From contig CAVOXT010000006.1 of the NCBI GenBank assembly GCA_963700495.1, positions 248,001 through 312,000 of the forward strand: a stretch of DNA of 64,000 nucleotides. The letters run 5' to 3'. Below, in pieces: positions 33,509 to 44,185 of the stretch. The notes beneath the pieces were generated by a model. It was not told the DNA's origin. It was given only the letters and a program-made list of their open reading frames with translations, and searched no databases. Every line of letters starts with the position of its first letter. The first letter of the stretch is position 1. A program made the position numbers and the translations under genes. The DNA comes from JACCTU01 sp963700495 (GTDB lineage: Bacteria; Actinomycetota; Thermoleophilia; Gaiellales; Gaiellaceae).

Positions 33509-35375
33509 GGCGCGGGCGGCGCCGGCGGAGGAGGCTCGACCGGCACGGTCGTCGTCGGCGTCGTGGTGGTCGGCGTCGACGTGGTCGGGGGCTTCTCCTC
33601 GGCCTTCTTCTTCGTGCCGACGCGGATCACGCGCTTCTCGCCGCGGTAGTTCGTCCGCCAGGTCTCGTCGTAGAGCACGCTCCCGTCGCGGTTGTAGACC
33701 GTCCGCTTCACGACGACCGACGTGGGAGGGGCCCCCGCCTCCTCGACGACCTTCTTGCCCTTGAGCATCGTCGGGTCGGGCACCCGCTTGATCGGCACGC
33801 TGCCGCTCACCTCGAGCGGGCCGGCTCGAGCTGGAGACGCGGCGGCCGGTCGGCGACCCCGCCAGCGTGATCGCGATCCCGTCGCTTCCAGAAGCTCCGA
33901 AGACGACCATCCACTCGACCCGTGTCGTTGCGGAACTTGAGGTCGAGGTCCGGGTAGTTGACGGTCGCGTCGCGCCCGAGCGGGTAGCGGCTGATGTAGA
34001 GCGAGTGCGGGTTGCGCTCGAGCACCTTCACGCCGGCCTCCCACGCCGCGTTGAAGACGGTGGTCGCGACCTGCGAGACCCCGCCGCCGACGTCCTCCTC
34101 GTACTCGTTCCCGATGATCACGGGTGCGGTGCGAAAGCCGCGCTCGACCGTTCGCGGCCCGACCGCCTCGTTGAGCGAGAACGTGCCGCCGGGGGCGACG
34201 AGCGTACCGTTGATCAGCTTGACCGCGAGCTGGAGGTTGTTGATCCGATCGGCCGTGCCCGCGTAGAAGGTCGAGTACGACGACAGGACGCGGGTGATCC
34301 CGTACGAGCGCGCCTTTGCGGTCGTCAGCTCGGGGTGCTTCCGTTCGACGACCACCTCGCCGACGCGGCGTGCGGGCGGCGCGAGCGCCGCCGCGAGCAT
34401 CGCGCTCCGCGTCGCCTCGACGTCGAGCTGGATTCCGTCCCCGTGCGGGACGATCGCGACTCCGCCGTCGCCGGTCGGGACGAAGCGAGCATCCCGCGCG
34501 GGCTCTCCGACCGTCTTGTCGAACCGGCGGAACCAGCTCTCGGCGCCGGGCCCGCCGATCTCGATTTTGCGCGAGCCGTCGCGGGGAAGCGAGAGGAGCG
34601 GCGCGATCTTGACCGGGCGCAGGCGCCACGACGTCTTCCCCAGCTCGAGCCTGATCGGGGCAGAGAGCGCGCGTCGCGTCTGCGCGAGCGCAGGCCGGAG
34701 GTCCGTGCCGACGACGTTCGGCTGCTCGACCCGGACGGGGAGCTGCTCCGGTGCGCGCGAGAGGGCCGCGAGCGCGCCGACCATCGTCGCGGCCGCGCGG
34801 TCTCGGTCGAGCTTCCTGCCCGGCTGCGCCTCGACGAGCAACGGCTTCCGGCCGTCGAGAACGATCGCCGCCTCGCGGACGGGCTGGTCGAGCTCGAGCG
34901 CCATCTGGTCGAGCTGATAGTCGAGCGCCGGCGCGTACACCTGGGCCGGCGGCGCGATGTCGGCTCCGAACACGCGGACCCGTACGCGCTGGAGGCCGCG
35001 GAACGGGCCGAGCCCGTCCCCCTGGTGGCGGGCGGCGTCGACGGCGGCGCCCCAGTCGGCCTCGACACCGAGCCGGTGGGGCGTGATCCGCCAGCGCTTC
35101 GCGCCGCTGAAGAAGACGACGGGAACGTCCTCGAGCGTCCGAGCCCGCCGCTCGAGCACCTCCTGCGCGGCGGACGGGGTCATCCCGCCGACGCTGACCC
35201 CGGCGATCGTGACTCCGGCGGGGATCCGGGCGGGCGACCCGGCGAAGACTGCGCCGAGCACCGCTGCCAGCGCGAGCACGACCGCGATTGCCGCGGCGGC
35301 CCCCTGCCAGAGCAGCCGAGAGCCCGCACGTCTTCTACGCGCCCGTAGCACGCCGCTCTGAGCGCCAGCCGACAA
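33505..35375 (-). pseudogene. VanW-family protein with tandem PG-binding-like repeats, two frameshifts
   Basis: About 620 aa once two one-base insertions are removed. N-terminal membrane helix (GAAAAIAVVLALAAVLGAVFA), two YoaR-like 'putative peptidoglycan binding' repeats (VSVGGMTPSAAQEVLERRA; PLLVEAQPGRKLD), then the VanW domain (APGGTFSLNEAVGPRT, GGGVSQVATTVFNAAWEAG, NPHSLYISRYPLGRDATV). After FRNDTG the frame shifts (33914-33921) to EWMVVFGASGSDGIAIT, then again (33818-33822) to PLEVSGSVPIKRVPDPTML and a Pro/Thr-rich tail. Leaderless TTG start with TACTCT 7 nt upstream. Probably intact in vivo; cell-wall role, precise function unknown. Confidence 0.82.
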
Positions 35376-35382
35376 GGGACCT

Positions 35383-35388
35383 AGAGTA
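35383..35388 (-). promoter_or_regulatory. -10 box for the leaderless VanW gene
   Basis: TACTCT on the minus strand, 7 nt before TTG 35375; this spacing supports the TTG start. Confidence 0.5.
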
Positions 35389-35418
35389 GCGAGGGTTACG
35401 GCGCCGTTCGGCCCCGTC

Positions 35419-36238
35419 TCAGAACGCGAACAGCTCGATCCCGCCGCTCACGTTCAACCCCACGCCGGTGATGTAGGCCGCCAGGTCGGAGCAGAGGAAG
35501 GCGATCGCGTTCGCGACGTCCTGAGGGTCGCCGGGTCGCTTGAACACGGTCCGGTTCACGATCCGCTCGTTCATCTCGGCGTTCGCGAAGTTGAAAGCCT
35601 CGGTGCCGATCACGCCCGCGACGATCGCGTTGCAGGTGATGCCGTGCCGCCCGCCTTCCATGGCGAGCGTCTTCGTCAGCCCGAGCAGGCCGGCCTTCGT
35701 GGTCGAGTAGCTCGCCTGCCCGAACCCGCCGAGCGTCCCCGCCACGGAGGCCATGTTCACGATCCGCCCCCAGCCCCGCTCTTTCATGTGCGGCCACGCT
35801 GCCTGCGAGCAGTTGAACGCACCGGTCAGGTTGACCCGAAGATCTCGCTCCCAGAGCTCGGGTGACTGGTTGTGGATCTGCGCGGCGTGGTCGAGCGTGC
35901 CCGCGTTGTTGACGAGGATGTCGAGCGAGCCGAACTCGTCGACGACTCTCGCCACCGTCGCGTCGACCTGCGCACGGTCGGTGACGTCGCACTTGATCGC
36001 GGCCGAACGCCTGCCGAGCTCCGCGATCTCGCGCGCGGTCGCCTCGGTGTAGACGATCCCCTGCGCCTTCGCGACCTGGGCGAGTGGGCCCCACTCCGAG
36101 ACGTCCCCCTCGTCCGACTCGACCTGGATGTCGGCGATGACCACGTCCGCGCCCGCGCGGGCGAGCGTCAGCGCGTCGGCTCTCCCGAGCCCGCGCGACC
36201 CGCCCGTGACGAGAGCGACCCGCCCGGAGAGGTTGATC

Positions 36239-36249
<11 letters not shown>
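35419..36249 (-). CDS. Short-chain dehydrogenase/reductase
   Basis: 276 aa classical SDR: cofactor motif TGGSRGLGRA, Asp in VVIADIQ (NAD preference likely), NNAG, and the catalytic Ser (MASVAG) with SYSTTK (Tyr/Lys). IGTEAF and GVGLNVSGGIELFAF close the substrate side. There is a 25-30 residue insertion after VVIADIQ (VESDEGDVSEWGPLAQVAKAQ) typical of mycofactocin- or terpenoid-related SDRs. It overlaps the end of the acyl-CoA dehydrogenase gene by 11 nt; the two form an operon under the 37438-37459 operator. Confidence 0.92.
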
Positions 36250-37420
<1,171 letters not shown>

Positions 37421-37437
37421 GATGCTCCGTCCCGGTT

Positions 37438-37459
37438 CGATTGACTAGTCAGTCAATCG
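37438..37459. promoter_or_regulatory. TetR-type operator candidate upstream of acyl-CoA dehydrogenase
   Basis: Perfect inverted repeat with 9-bp arms (CGATTGACT / AGTCAATCG) and spacer AGTC. It overlaps a minus-strand TACGAT -10 box and the predicted start of transcription, and also lies upstream of the divergent patatin gene. The TGACT...AGTCA core is frequent in operators of actinobacterial fatty-acid TetR regulators. Confidence 0.65.
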
Positions 37460-37476
37460 TAGTGCATCCTGTAGGG

Positions 37477-38621
37477 GTGGGCAACGAGAGGGACGTGGCG
37501 CTCGTCCTCTCAGGCGGCGCAATCAACGGGGTCATGATGGAGCTGGGTTTCCTGCAGCGGATCCGCGAGAGCCCGCTCTGGGACCGCGTCGGCTGGATCT
37601 TCGGGACCTCCGCGGGCGCACTTGCGGGGACGATGGCGGCGCTCGACCGGCTCGACGAGCTCGAGGAGTTCCTGCTCGACCTCCGGCCCGACGAGGTCTT
37701 CCGGCCGAACCGGCTCTGGCGGCTGCCGCTGATCGGCCTGTACGAGTACACGCTTCCGGCAACGATCGACCGAAAGGTCGGCGACCTGGTCGCGCTCTCG
37801 GAGGAGCTCTCGCACTCGGAGCGCGAGCTGATCGTCTTCGCATCCGACGTGACGGAGACGGAGCAGGCTGCCGAGAACGCATTTCGAGCTCGCCTACTCG
37901 TCGCGCGAGACGCCTCCCGACGTGATGGCTCAGGCGATCCTCGCCTCGGCCGCGATCTCGACGCTCGTTCTCCCGCTCCGCGTCGGCGACCGGATCGCCA
38001 CCGACGGCGCGTGGACGCGCAACTTCCCGCTCGGCTATGCGTATGCACGACCCGGAGGTCGGGACGATCATCGCCTTCCGCTACCTGGCGACCTATCCGA
38101 AGTTCGACGTCGCGGCGCTCGGCAAGCTGAAGCGCCGCATGCGCGCGTTCAGCCGTGTGCCGCCGGTCCGCGCGCTCATCGCCGAGCTCGAAGAGGCCGA
38201 GGCGCGCGACCGGCGTGGCGAGCCCGCGCACTACATCGACATGATCACGCGGCTGATGCGCCTTACCGTGCTGCGCGGGACGGCGCTCGAGGAGCGGTAC
38301 GCCGACGAGACCGACGCCTCGATCCACGAGTTCGAGCGGCTGTCGCGCGACGTCCCCGAGCTCGTGCGCCTGCACGGGGGTTCCGAACAGCTTGCGCGCG
38401 AGGTCGCAGCGCGATTCGCAGCTGCGGAGTTCCCGTTCAAGCGGGAGCGCGCGCTCCCGCGAATCATGGTGAACGCGGGTGCGGAGGGCGTCGGCCTGGA
38501 GGCGCGGATCAGGCGGGGCTCGGAGTGGACCGTCGAGGCGAAGCGCACCCTGATCGAGCGGGGGTACGACCTGACGGACATCGAGCTGAACGCGTTCGCG
38601 GCCGCGACCGCTCCGGTTTAG
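37477..38621 (+). pseudogene. Patatin-like phospholipase, two frameshifts
   Basis: About 380 aa after removing two extra bases. Catalytic features survive across the breaks: oxyanion loop LSGGAINGV, nucleophile GTSAG, and Asp in TDGAWTRNFPL. The frame goes from TEQAAEN to HFELAYSSRETPPDV near 37879, and from PLGYAYA to DPEVGTIIAFRY near 38045-38049. The C-terminal ~190 residues are helical. It hydrolyses acyl esters of lipids. Start GTG 37477 is chosen because the frame upstream runs through the operator. Divergent from, and possibly co-regulated with, the acyl-CoA dehydrogenase. Likely intact in the organism. Confidence 0.8.
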
Positions 38622-38631
38622 AGTCGCCCGC

Positions 38632-39711
38632 ATCGACACCGTCGAGCGCAGAGACCGCTTGGTCGAGCGGCTGTTCGAGGCCGTGCTCGGCTTCGACGAC
38701 CTCCACACCGTCTACATCGGCGACCGCCTCGGCCTCTACCGGGCGCTTGCGGACGCGGGTCCTTCGACTGCTCCCGAGCTCGCCGCGTCGACCGGGACGC
38801 ACGCGCGCTACGTGCGCGAGTGGCTCGAGCAGCAGGCCGTCTCGGGCCTTCTCGACGTGGACGACTCCGCGCGAGGACCGGACGAGCGCCGGTACGAGTT
38901 GCCCGAGGGGCACCGCGAGGTGTTGCTCGAGCCGGACAGCCTCAGCTACCTCGCGCCGTTCGTCCGGATGATGGTCGGAATCACGACGCCGCTCCCCAAG
39001 GTGCTCGACGCGTTCCGAACCGGCGAGGGCGTCCTCTACGCGGAGTACGGCTCCGACTTCGTCGAGGGACAAGGCGAGATGAACCGCGTCCAGTTCGTCA
39101 ACCTGCTCGGGCAGGAGTGGCTCCCCGCGATGCCGGATGTCGACGCGCGTCTCCGCGCCGACCCACCGGCGCGGGTCGCGGACGTCGCGTGCGGGGTGGG
39201 CTGGTCGACGATCGCGATCGCGCGCGCTTATCCGAAGGCGCGTGTCGAAGGGTTCGACCTCGACGACGACTCGATCCGGCTGGCGCAGGCGAACCTCGAC
39301 GCCGAGGGTCTGCACGACCGCGTCCGCTTCCAGGCCCGCAACGCAGCCGAGCTCGCGGGCGAGGGCTACGACCTCGTGACGATCTTCGAGGCGGTCCATG
39401 ATCTGTCGAGGCCCGTCGAGGTGCTCGCCGCCCTGCGCGGGATGCTCGGCGGCGGCGGAACCGTCCTCGTCGCGGACGAGCGCGTCGCGGAGCACTTCGT
39501 CGCGCCCGGCGACGACGTCGAGCGGCTGATGTACGGCTGGAGCGTGCTCCACTGCCTACCCGTCGGGATGGCGGAGCAGCCCTCCGCCGGAACGGGCACG
39601 GCGATGCGGCCCGCCACCTTCCGGCGCTACGCGGAGGAGGCGGGCTTCTCGCGCGTCGACGAGCTTCCGATCGAGAACGAGTTCTGGCGCTTCTACCGGC
39701 TGACGCCGTAG
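38632..39711 (+). CDS. SAM-dependent methyltransferase with N-terminal winged helix
   Basis: About 350-359 aa. Residues ~20-80 are a winged-helix dimerisation domain (GLYRALADAG, TAPELAASTGTHARYVREWLE). The class I fold follows with VADVACGVGWSTIAIARAYPKARVEGFDLDD (SAM binding). The resemblance is to Rv2258c-like actinobacterial methyltransferases. The first standard start is TTG 38659, but a TAGAGT box (38619-38624) and the in-frame codon ATC 38632, which begins IDTVERRDRLVERLFEAVLG, fit a leaderless start there; ATC may be a true rare start or a misread ATG. Substrate unknown. Confidence 0.85.
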   Translation: MDTVERRDRLVERLFEAVLGFDDLHTVYIGDRLGLYRALADAGPSTAPELAASTGTHARYVREWLEQQAVSGLLDVDDSARGPDERRYELPEGHREVLLEPDSLSYLAPFVRMMVGITTPLPKVLDAFRTGEGVLYAEYGSDFVEGQGEMNRVQFVNLLGQEWLPAMPDVDARLRADPPARVADVACGVGWSTIAIARAYPKARVEGFDLDDDSIRLAQANLDAEGLHDRVRFQARNAAELAGEGYDLVTIFEAVHDLSRPVEVLAALRGMLGGGGTVLVADERVAEHFVAPGDDVERLMYGWSVLHCLPVGMAEQPSAGTGTAMRPATFRRYAEEAGFSRVDELPIENEFWRFYRLTP

Positions 39712-40550
39712 GCGCGGCGGAAGCGCAGAACCCTCGCGACGCTCGCGTCGAGCTCCCCTCTGCGTGCGAGCGGGACGAGCGCCGCGATCGCGCGCCGAGC
39801 GTGTGCGGGGCTGTTGAAGAGGAGCAGGTCTGCGCCGGCTCGCGCGGCCTGAGGTGCCCAGCGCTCGACGGGTGCCTGGCGGACGATCGAGAGCGAGTCC
39901 GTGATCGCGACACCGTCGAACCCGAGTCTGCGCAGCCGCCGGTAGGTGTCCGGTGAGATCGAGGCGCGGTAGGAAGCGCCGTCGTAGAAGGCGTTGCTCG
40001 TCATAACGCACCGCACGCCGCCGCGGATCGCAGCGCGGAACGGAGCCAGGTCCTGAGCGCGGGTCCGTCCGTCCACATGCGGGCGCTCGTCCGTGGAGAC
40101 GGCGATCGAGCCGAGCCCGGGGAAGTGCTTCACGCACGCCGCGTCGCCGAGACCGCGCGCGAACGCGACGCCGTACTCAGGACGGCTGAAGTGGCGTGAG
40201 CCGAGCGGCCCGCGCAGGTCGAGGACCGGCGCGAGGTCGATGTGGACGCCGTGCCGCCGCAGCGCCGTACGTGTCGCACGCCCGGCCTCGAGCGCCTTCG
40301 AGACGGACGTGTACGCACTCGCCGCTTTCGTGGGCGGAGCGTCCAGGAACGCTCGCACGTCACCCCCCTCCTGGTCGGCGAAGACGAGCGCGCCCGGCGG
40401 CCGCGCCGCGCGCGTGTTCCAGCGCTGCACGAGCACTCCGCCCACGCCGTCCGGCGCCGGCAGCCCCGACACGACCACGAGCGCCGCCTTCTGCTGCGGT
40501 GTGAGCGCCGATACGGCGATCATCGAGGCGGCGAGAAGACCGAGCGGCAT
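39693..40550 (-). CDS. Secreted glycoside hydrolase family 3 N-domain protein (NagZ-like), atypical catalytic loop
   Basis: 285 aa from ATG 40550 (leaderless, TACCCT 7 nt upstream). An N-terminal signal-like segment is followed by a GH3 TIM barrel: VFADQEGGDVRAF, VHIDLAPVLDLRG, CVKHFPGLGS, CVMTSNAFYDG and the nucleophile region GVAITDSLSI. Canonical NagZ enzymes carry KHFPGHG and a DSH loop for the Asp-His acid/base pair; here the His of KHFPGHG is Leu and the loop reads STDERPHVD. Activity on N-acetylglucosamine linkages is therefore uncertain. Confidence 0.85.
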   Translation of the reverse strand: MPLGLLAASMIAVSALTPQQKAALVVVSGLPAPDGVGGVLVQRWNTRAARPPGALVFADQEGGDVRAFLDAPPTKAASAYTSVSKALEAGRATRTALRRHGVHIDLAPVLDLRGPLGSRHFSRPEYGVAFARGLGDAACVKHFPGLGSIAVSTDERPHVDGRTRAQDLAPFRAAIRGGVRCVMTSNAFYDGASYRASISPDTYRRLRRLGFDGVAITDSLSIVRQAPVERWAPQAARAGADLLLFNSPAHARRAIAALVPLARRGELDASVARVLRFRRAYGVSR

Positions 40551-40557
40551 CGGACGC

Positions 40558-40563
40558 AGGGTA
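40558..40563 (-). promoter_or_regulatory. -10 box for the leaderless GH3 gene
   Basis: TACCCT on the minus strand, 7 nt before ATG 40550. Confidence 0.5.
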
Positions 40564-40598
40564 TTGCGCCCGACCCTGGATCGCGGTTCACTTCTCGG

Positions 40599-41162
40599 GT
40601 GACCGCCGCCGCACCAGCCCCGCCGGTCGAACGCCGCGGCGCCCGCTGGCTCGCTCTGCCGATCTTCCTGTTCGCGTTCGTCTCGCTCACCGTCGGGATC
40701 GTCGCCCGCGACGCGGGCGGGCCCAAAGGGAAGTACTTCGACCTCGTCTTCAGCGACACGATCCACATGAAGATCTGGCTCGCGAGCGCGGCGCTGGCCT
40801 GCGGCGTCTTCCAGCTCGTCACCGCGACCTGGATCTACGGCAAGCTCCCCTGGCGCAAGCCCGGGTGGGTCAACCCAGCACACCGGTGGTCGGGACGGCT
40901 CGCGTTCGTCTTCACCCTCCCGGTCGCCTATCACTGCATCCTCCAGCTCGGCTTCCAGACAGGAACAACGCGTACACACGTCCACTCGCTGTTCGGGAGC
41001 GCGTTCTTCGGGGCGTACACCGCGAAGGTCACGATCGTGAGGCTGAGGCGCTTCCCGGTGCCGGTGATACCGATCGCCGGCGGCCTGCTCTTCGCCGTGC
41101 TGCTGGTCGTCTGGTGGACGAGCGCTCTCTGGTTCTTCCGCACGATCGACACGAACTTCTGA
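40599..41162 (+). CDS. Four/five-helix membrane protein with cytochrome b561-like His pattern (DUF6529-like)
   Basis: 187 aa from GTG 40599. Helices at ~20-40, 60-82, 100-122, 130-150 and 160-182. His residues sit at SDTIHMKIWL, NPAHRWSGRLAF, VAYHCILQ and HVHSLFGSAFF, the arrangement of bis-His haem ligation in cytochrome b561-type proteins. It may be a small quinol- or ferric-reducing haem protein; haem binding is inferred from spacing only. Divergent from the GH3 gene. Confidence 0.7.
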   Translation: MTAAAPAPPVERRGARWLALPIFLFAFVSLTVGIVARDAGGPKGKYFDLVFSDTIHMKIWLASAALACGVFQLVTATWIYGKLPWRKPGWVNPAHRWSGRLAFVFTLPVAYHCILQLGFQTGTTRTHVHSLFGSAFFGAYTAKVTIVRLRRFPVPVIPIAGGLLFAVLLVVWWTSALWFFRTIDTNF

Positions 41163-41264
41163 CCGAGCGGAAACGCAACGACTTTGGGTCGGAGCGGTGC
41201 CAAGACTGTGAACACGGCCTGAAATCCGGTTCGAACGTCCGCTCGCTCGGCTACAGGTGAGTGC

Positions 41265-43505
41265 ATGGACGTCGCTCGCTGCGACCTGCACGTTCACTCG
41301 ATCCACTCGACCGACAGCGGCAACTTCGCGCTCCGTCGCGCACGGCTCGGCGAGTCGTATACCGAGCCGGAGCGCGTGTACGCGGTCGCGCGGCGGCGCG
41401 GCATGACGTTCGTGACGATCAGCGACCACAACACCGTCGACGGCGCGCTCCGCATCGCGGACAAGCCTGGTGCGTTTCTCTCTGTCGAGGTGACGACCCG
41501 CTTCCCGGAGGATCACCTTCCGCTCCATGTCCTCGTCTGGAACCTGACAGAGCGCGACCACGCGGAACTTCAGTCGTACCGATCGTCCGTCTACGAGCTC
41601 GTCGACTTCCTCGTGGAGCGCGGGCTGCATCACGGGCTCGCCCATCCGCTCTACAGGATGGGCCCACCGATCACGGTGCAACACGTCGAGCGCATGATGC
41701 TGCTCTTCGGTATCTGGGAGGGACGCAACGGGGCGCGGCCCGAGGATCAGAATACTCTCGCTTGCCGGCTCGCGGCTGCAGTTACGCCTGCGTACCTCGA
41801 GAAGCTCGCCGAGCGGCATGACCTCGCGCCGCGCCACAGGGGCCGCATCTGCTCAGCGCCGGCTCCGACGACCACGGCGCGATCGACATCGCGACGACGT
41901 GGACCGAGACCGACGCGGAGACGGTCGACGACTTCTTCGAGGGGCTCTGCGCAGATGGGGCGGCAATCGGCGGCGCACATGGGTCGACGGTCAAGCTCGC
42001 GCACGCGGTCCTGAGCCTGTTCGCGAACGCGTACCGGGCGCGTGGCGGAACGATCCCCGACCCATGGCGCGAGCTCGTCGAGGAGCTTCTGGATGCAGAC
42101 GCCGCCGACGCCGGCTCGAGGCACGCCGCGATCGGTGCGGCGACGTCAGCCGCAGTCCGGCTGCTCGGGGGCCGCGCGAGACGCCCGCTCGACGTCGACT
42201 CTCTGCCGCAGCTCGGCACGCGTGTCGCACCGTTTCTGTTCTCGTGCGCGCTTCAGGCGCCCTACCTCGCCACCGCACAGCACCATGCCTCATCTCGGCG
42301 CGCGCTTCGCGAGCTCGAAGCGCCGTTCTTCGGCGTGCCGGACGAGACTGCGGAGCCGAAGGCGCTCGTGTTCACCGACACCTTCACCGAGACGAACGGC
42401 GTCGCGGGGACGATGCGCAGGCTCGCGGCCGAGGCCGAAGGCGGAGCCGCCGGCCTGACCGTAGTGACGGCCGGCGAAGGAGGCGACCACCCCGGCGTGA
42501 TCACGCTCGCACCCGACTGGTCGGTGCCACTGCCGACCTACGAGCGGTTGGGGCTGCGGTTCCCCGCCCTCACCGACGTGCTCGATCGGGTCGAGCGCGA
42601 ACGTCCCGACGTGATCCAGGTGGCCACACCCGGGCCCGTGGGCGCCGCGGGGCTGATCGCCGCGAAGCTGCTCGGCGTCCCGGCGATCGGCTCGTATCAC
42701 ACGGAGCTCGGCCCGTACGCCTTTCACCTGACGAACGACCTCATCGTCGCGGAGGTCATGGATGCGTACGTCGACTGGTTCTACCGCCGCTGCGAGGTCG
42801 TGCTCGCTCCCACGCGGGCGATCGCGGACTCCCTGGTCGAGCGTGGCTTTGATCGCGTCTGGGTCTGGGGTCGAGGTGTCGACGCCGAGCGGTTCTCGCC
42901 GTTGCTGCGCTCCGAGGACCTTCGCCGTGAGCTGCTCGACGGAGGCGACTTCCTCGCCCTCTCGGTTGGTCGCATCTCTCCAGAGAAACGGGTCGACGTG
43001 CTGATCGCCGCCTACGATCGGCTCCGAGCAGACGTACCCGGAGCGCGCCTCGTCGTCGTAGGCGACGGTCCGGCCAGGCTGGAGCTCGAGCGGGACCGCT
43101 CCGCCCGGCGTGACGTTCGCGGGTGAGGTGCACGGCTCGGCGCTCGCCCGTCTCTATGCGAGTGCCGACGTGTTCTGCTTCCCGAGCACGACCGACACCT
43201 ACGGTCAGGTCCTGCTCGAGGCGGCCGCCTCGGCGCTGCCGGTGGTGGCTGTCGATGCAGGTCCGGCCCGCGAGGTGATGGGCCGCTCGGGTGCCGCGCT
43301 GCTCGTGCCGCCGGACGATCCGGCGTCGTTCGCGCACGCTCTCGCAACGCTGGCGGCCTCGCCGGATCTCCGTCGAGAGCTCGGAGAGCGGGCGCGCGCG
43401 ACCGCGCTCGAGCTGACCTGGTCACGCGCGCTCGACGAGCTCCGCAACGCGTACCGGCGCACGGCGACGACCACAACGCCGTCTCGCCGGCCAATCGCCG
43501 CCTGA
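41265..43505 (+). pseudogene. PHP-domain/glycosyltransferase group 1 fusion, two compensating frameshifts
   Basis: 746 aa when a missing G (GGGG run at 41839-41842) and an extra G (~43097) are corrected; total length is a multiple of three. The N-terminal PHP metal-hydrolase domain has CDLHVHSIHSTDSG, TISDHNTVDGA, HGLAHPLYRM, and after the break GPHLLSAGSDDHGAID. From ~residue 360 a GT4 glycosyltransferase follows (ALVFTDTFTETNGVAGTMRR, GSYHTELGPYA, SVGRISPEKRVDVLIAAY, then VTFAGEVHGSALARLYASADVF and PSTTDTYGQVLLEAAA). In the second frame no start codon occurs between 41852 and 42335, so this is one fused gene. Possibly a lipid or exopolysaccharide glycosyltransferase. Confidence 0.82.
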
Positions 43506-43529
43506 AAACGGCGCTACTCTCCTTCGCTC

Positions 43530-44168
43530 GTGGTGGAGCGCGAGCGGATCTTCCTGCCCGGATGGGGCACCAGCGCATTCGCGTATGCCGAAGGCATGCC
43601 CAAGGGCTGGACGGCGCTCGAACCGCCTCCGTTTCGAGTCTCGGGCGGCACGTTCGAGCGCTATCGCGAGTGGCTGCTCGCGGAGGTGCGGAATCGCCCC
43701 GGCCCGGTCGTCCTCGCGGGCCACTCGATGGGCGCGGCGCTTGCGATCGCGATCGCGGCGGCAGAGCCGAGCCGCGTCGAACGCCTCGTCCTGATCGCCC
43801 CGGCCGGCCTCCCGCTGGTCAAGCCCGTCGCGCTCAGCCTGGTGAGCTTCGTCGGGCAGCTCGCCTCGGGTCGCCTGCCGCTTCGCCCGACAGCGAGCTC
43901 CGTTCGTCAGGCGCTTCGGTCGCCGCGCCTCGCCTGGCGCGTGGCGAAGGCCGTTCGCGGGCTCGACCTCAGTCGCGAGATGGACGCCGTCCGTCGCAGC
44001 GGCATCCCGACCGACGTGGTCGGCTGCACAACCGACACGCTCGTCACGGTCGGACATACGAGGCGGATGGCCGCGCTCCTCGGCGCCGAGTATCGCGAGC
44101 TTCCAGTGCTCGGCGGCCACGCCTGGATGTTCGGGCACTGGCGGCGGTTCTCCGCCGAGCTGCGCTGA
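43530..44168 (+). CDS. Alpha/beta hydrolase
   Basis: 212 aa. Oxyanion region LPGWGTSAFAY, nucleophile elbow AGHSMGAALA, Asp in TTDTLVTVGHTR and His in LGGHAWMFGHW complete the triad. Small size and BioH-like layout; the substrate is probably a short acyl ester. GTG 43530 follows a TACTCT box (43515-43520) by 9 nt. Confidence 0.85.
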   Translation: MVERERIFLPGWGTSAFAYAEGMPKGWTALEPPPFRVSGGTFERYREWLLAEVRNRPGPVVLAGHSMGAALAIAIAAAEPSRVERLVLIAPAGLPLVKPVALSLVSFVGQLASGRLPLRPTASSVRQALRSPRLAWRVAKAVRGLDLSREMDAVRRSGIPTDVVGCTTDTLVTVGHTRRMAALLGAEYRELPVLGGHAWMFGHWRRFSAELR

Positions 44169-44185
44169 CTAGACTCGGCGCCGCG

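Noticed and set aside
41163..41264. Gap before the PHP gene with a GGTTCGAA resembling a tRNA T-loop.
   Set aside because: No matching acceptor, D or anticodon stems could be built.
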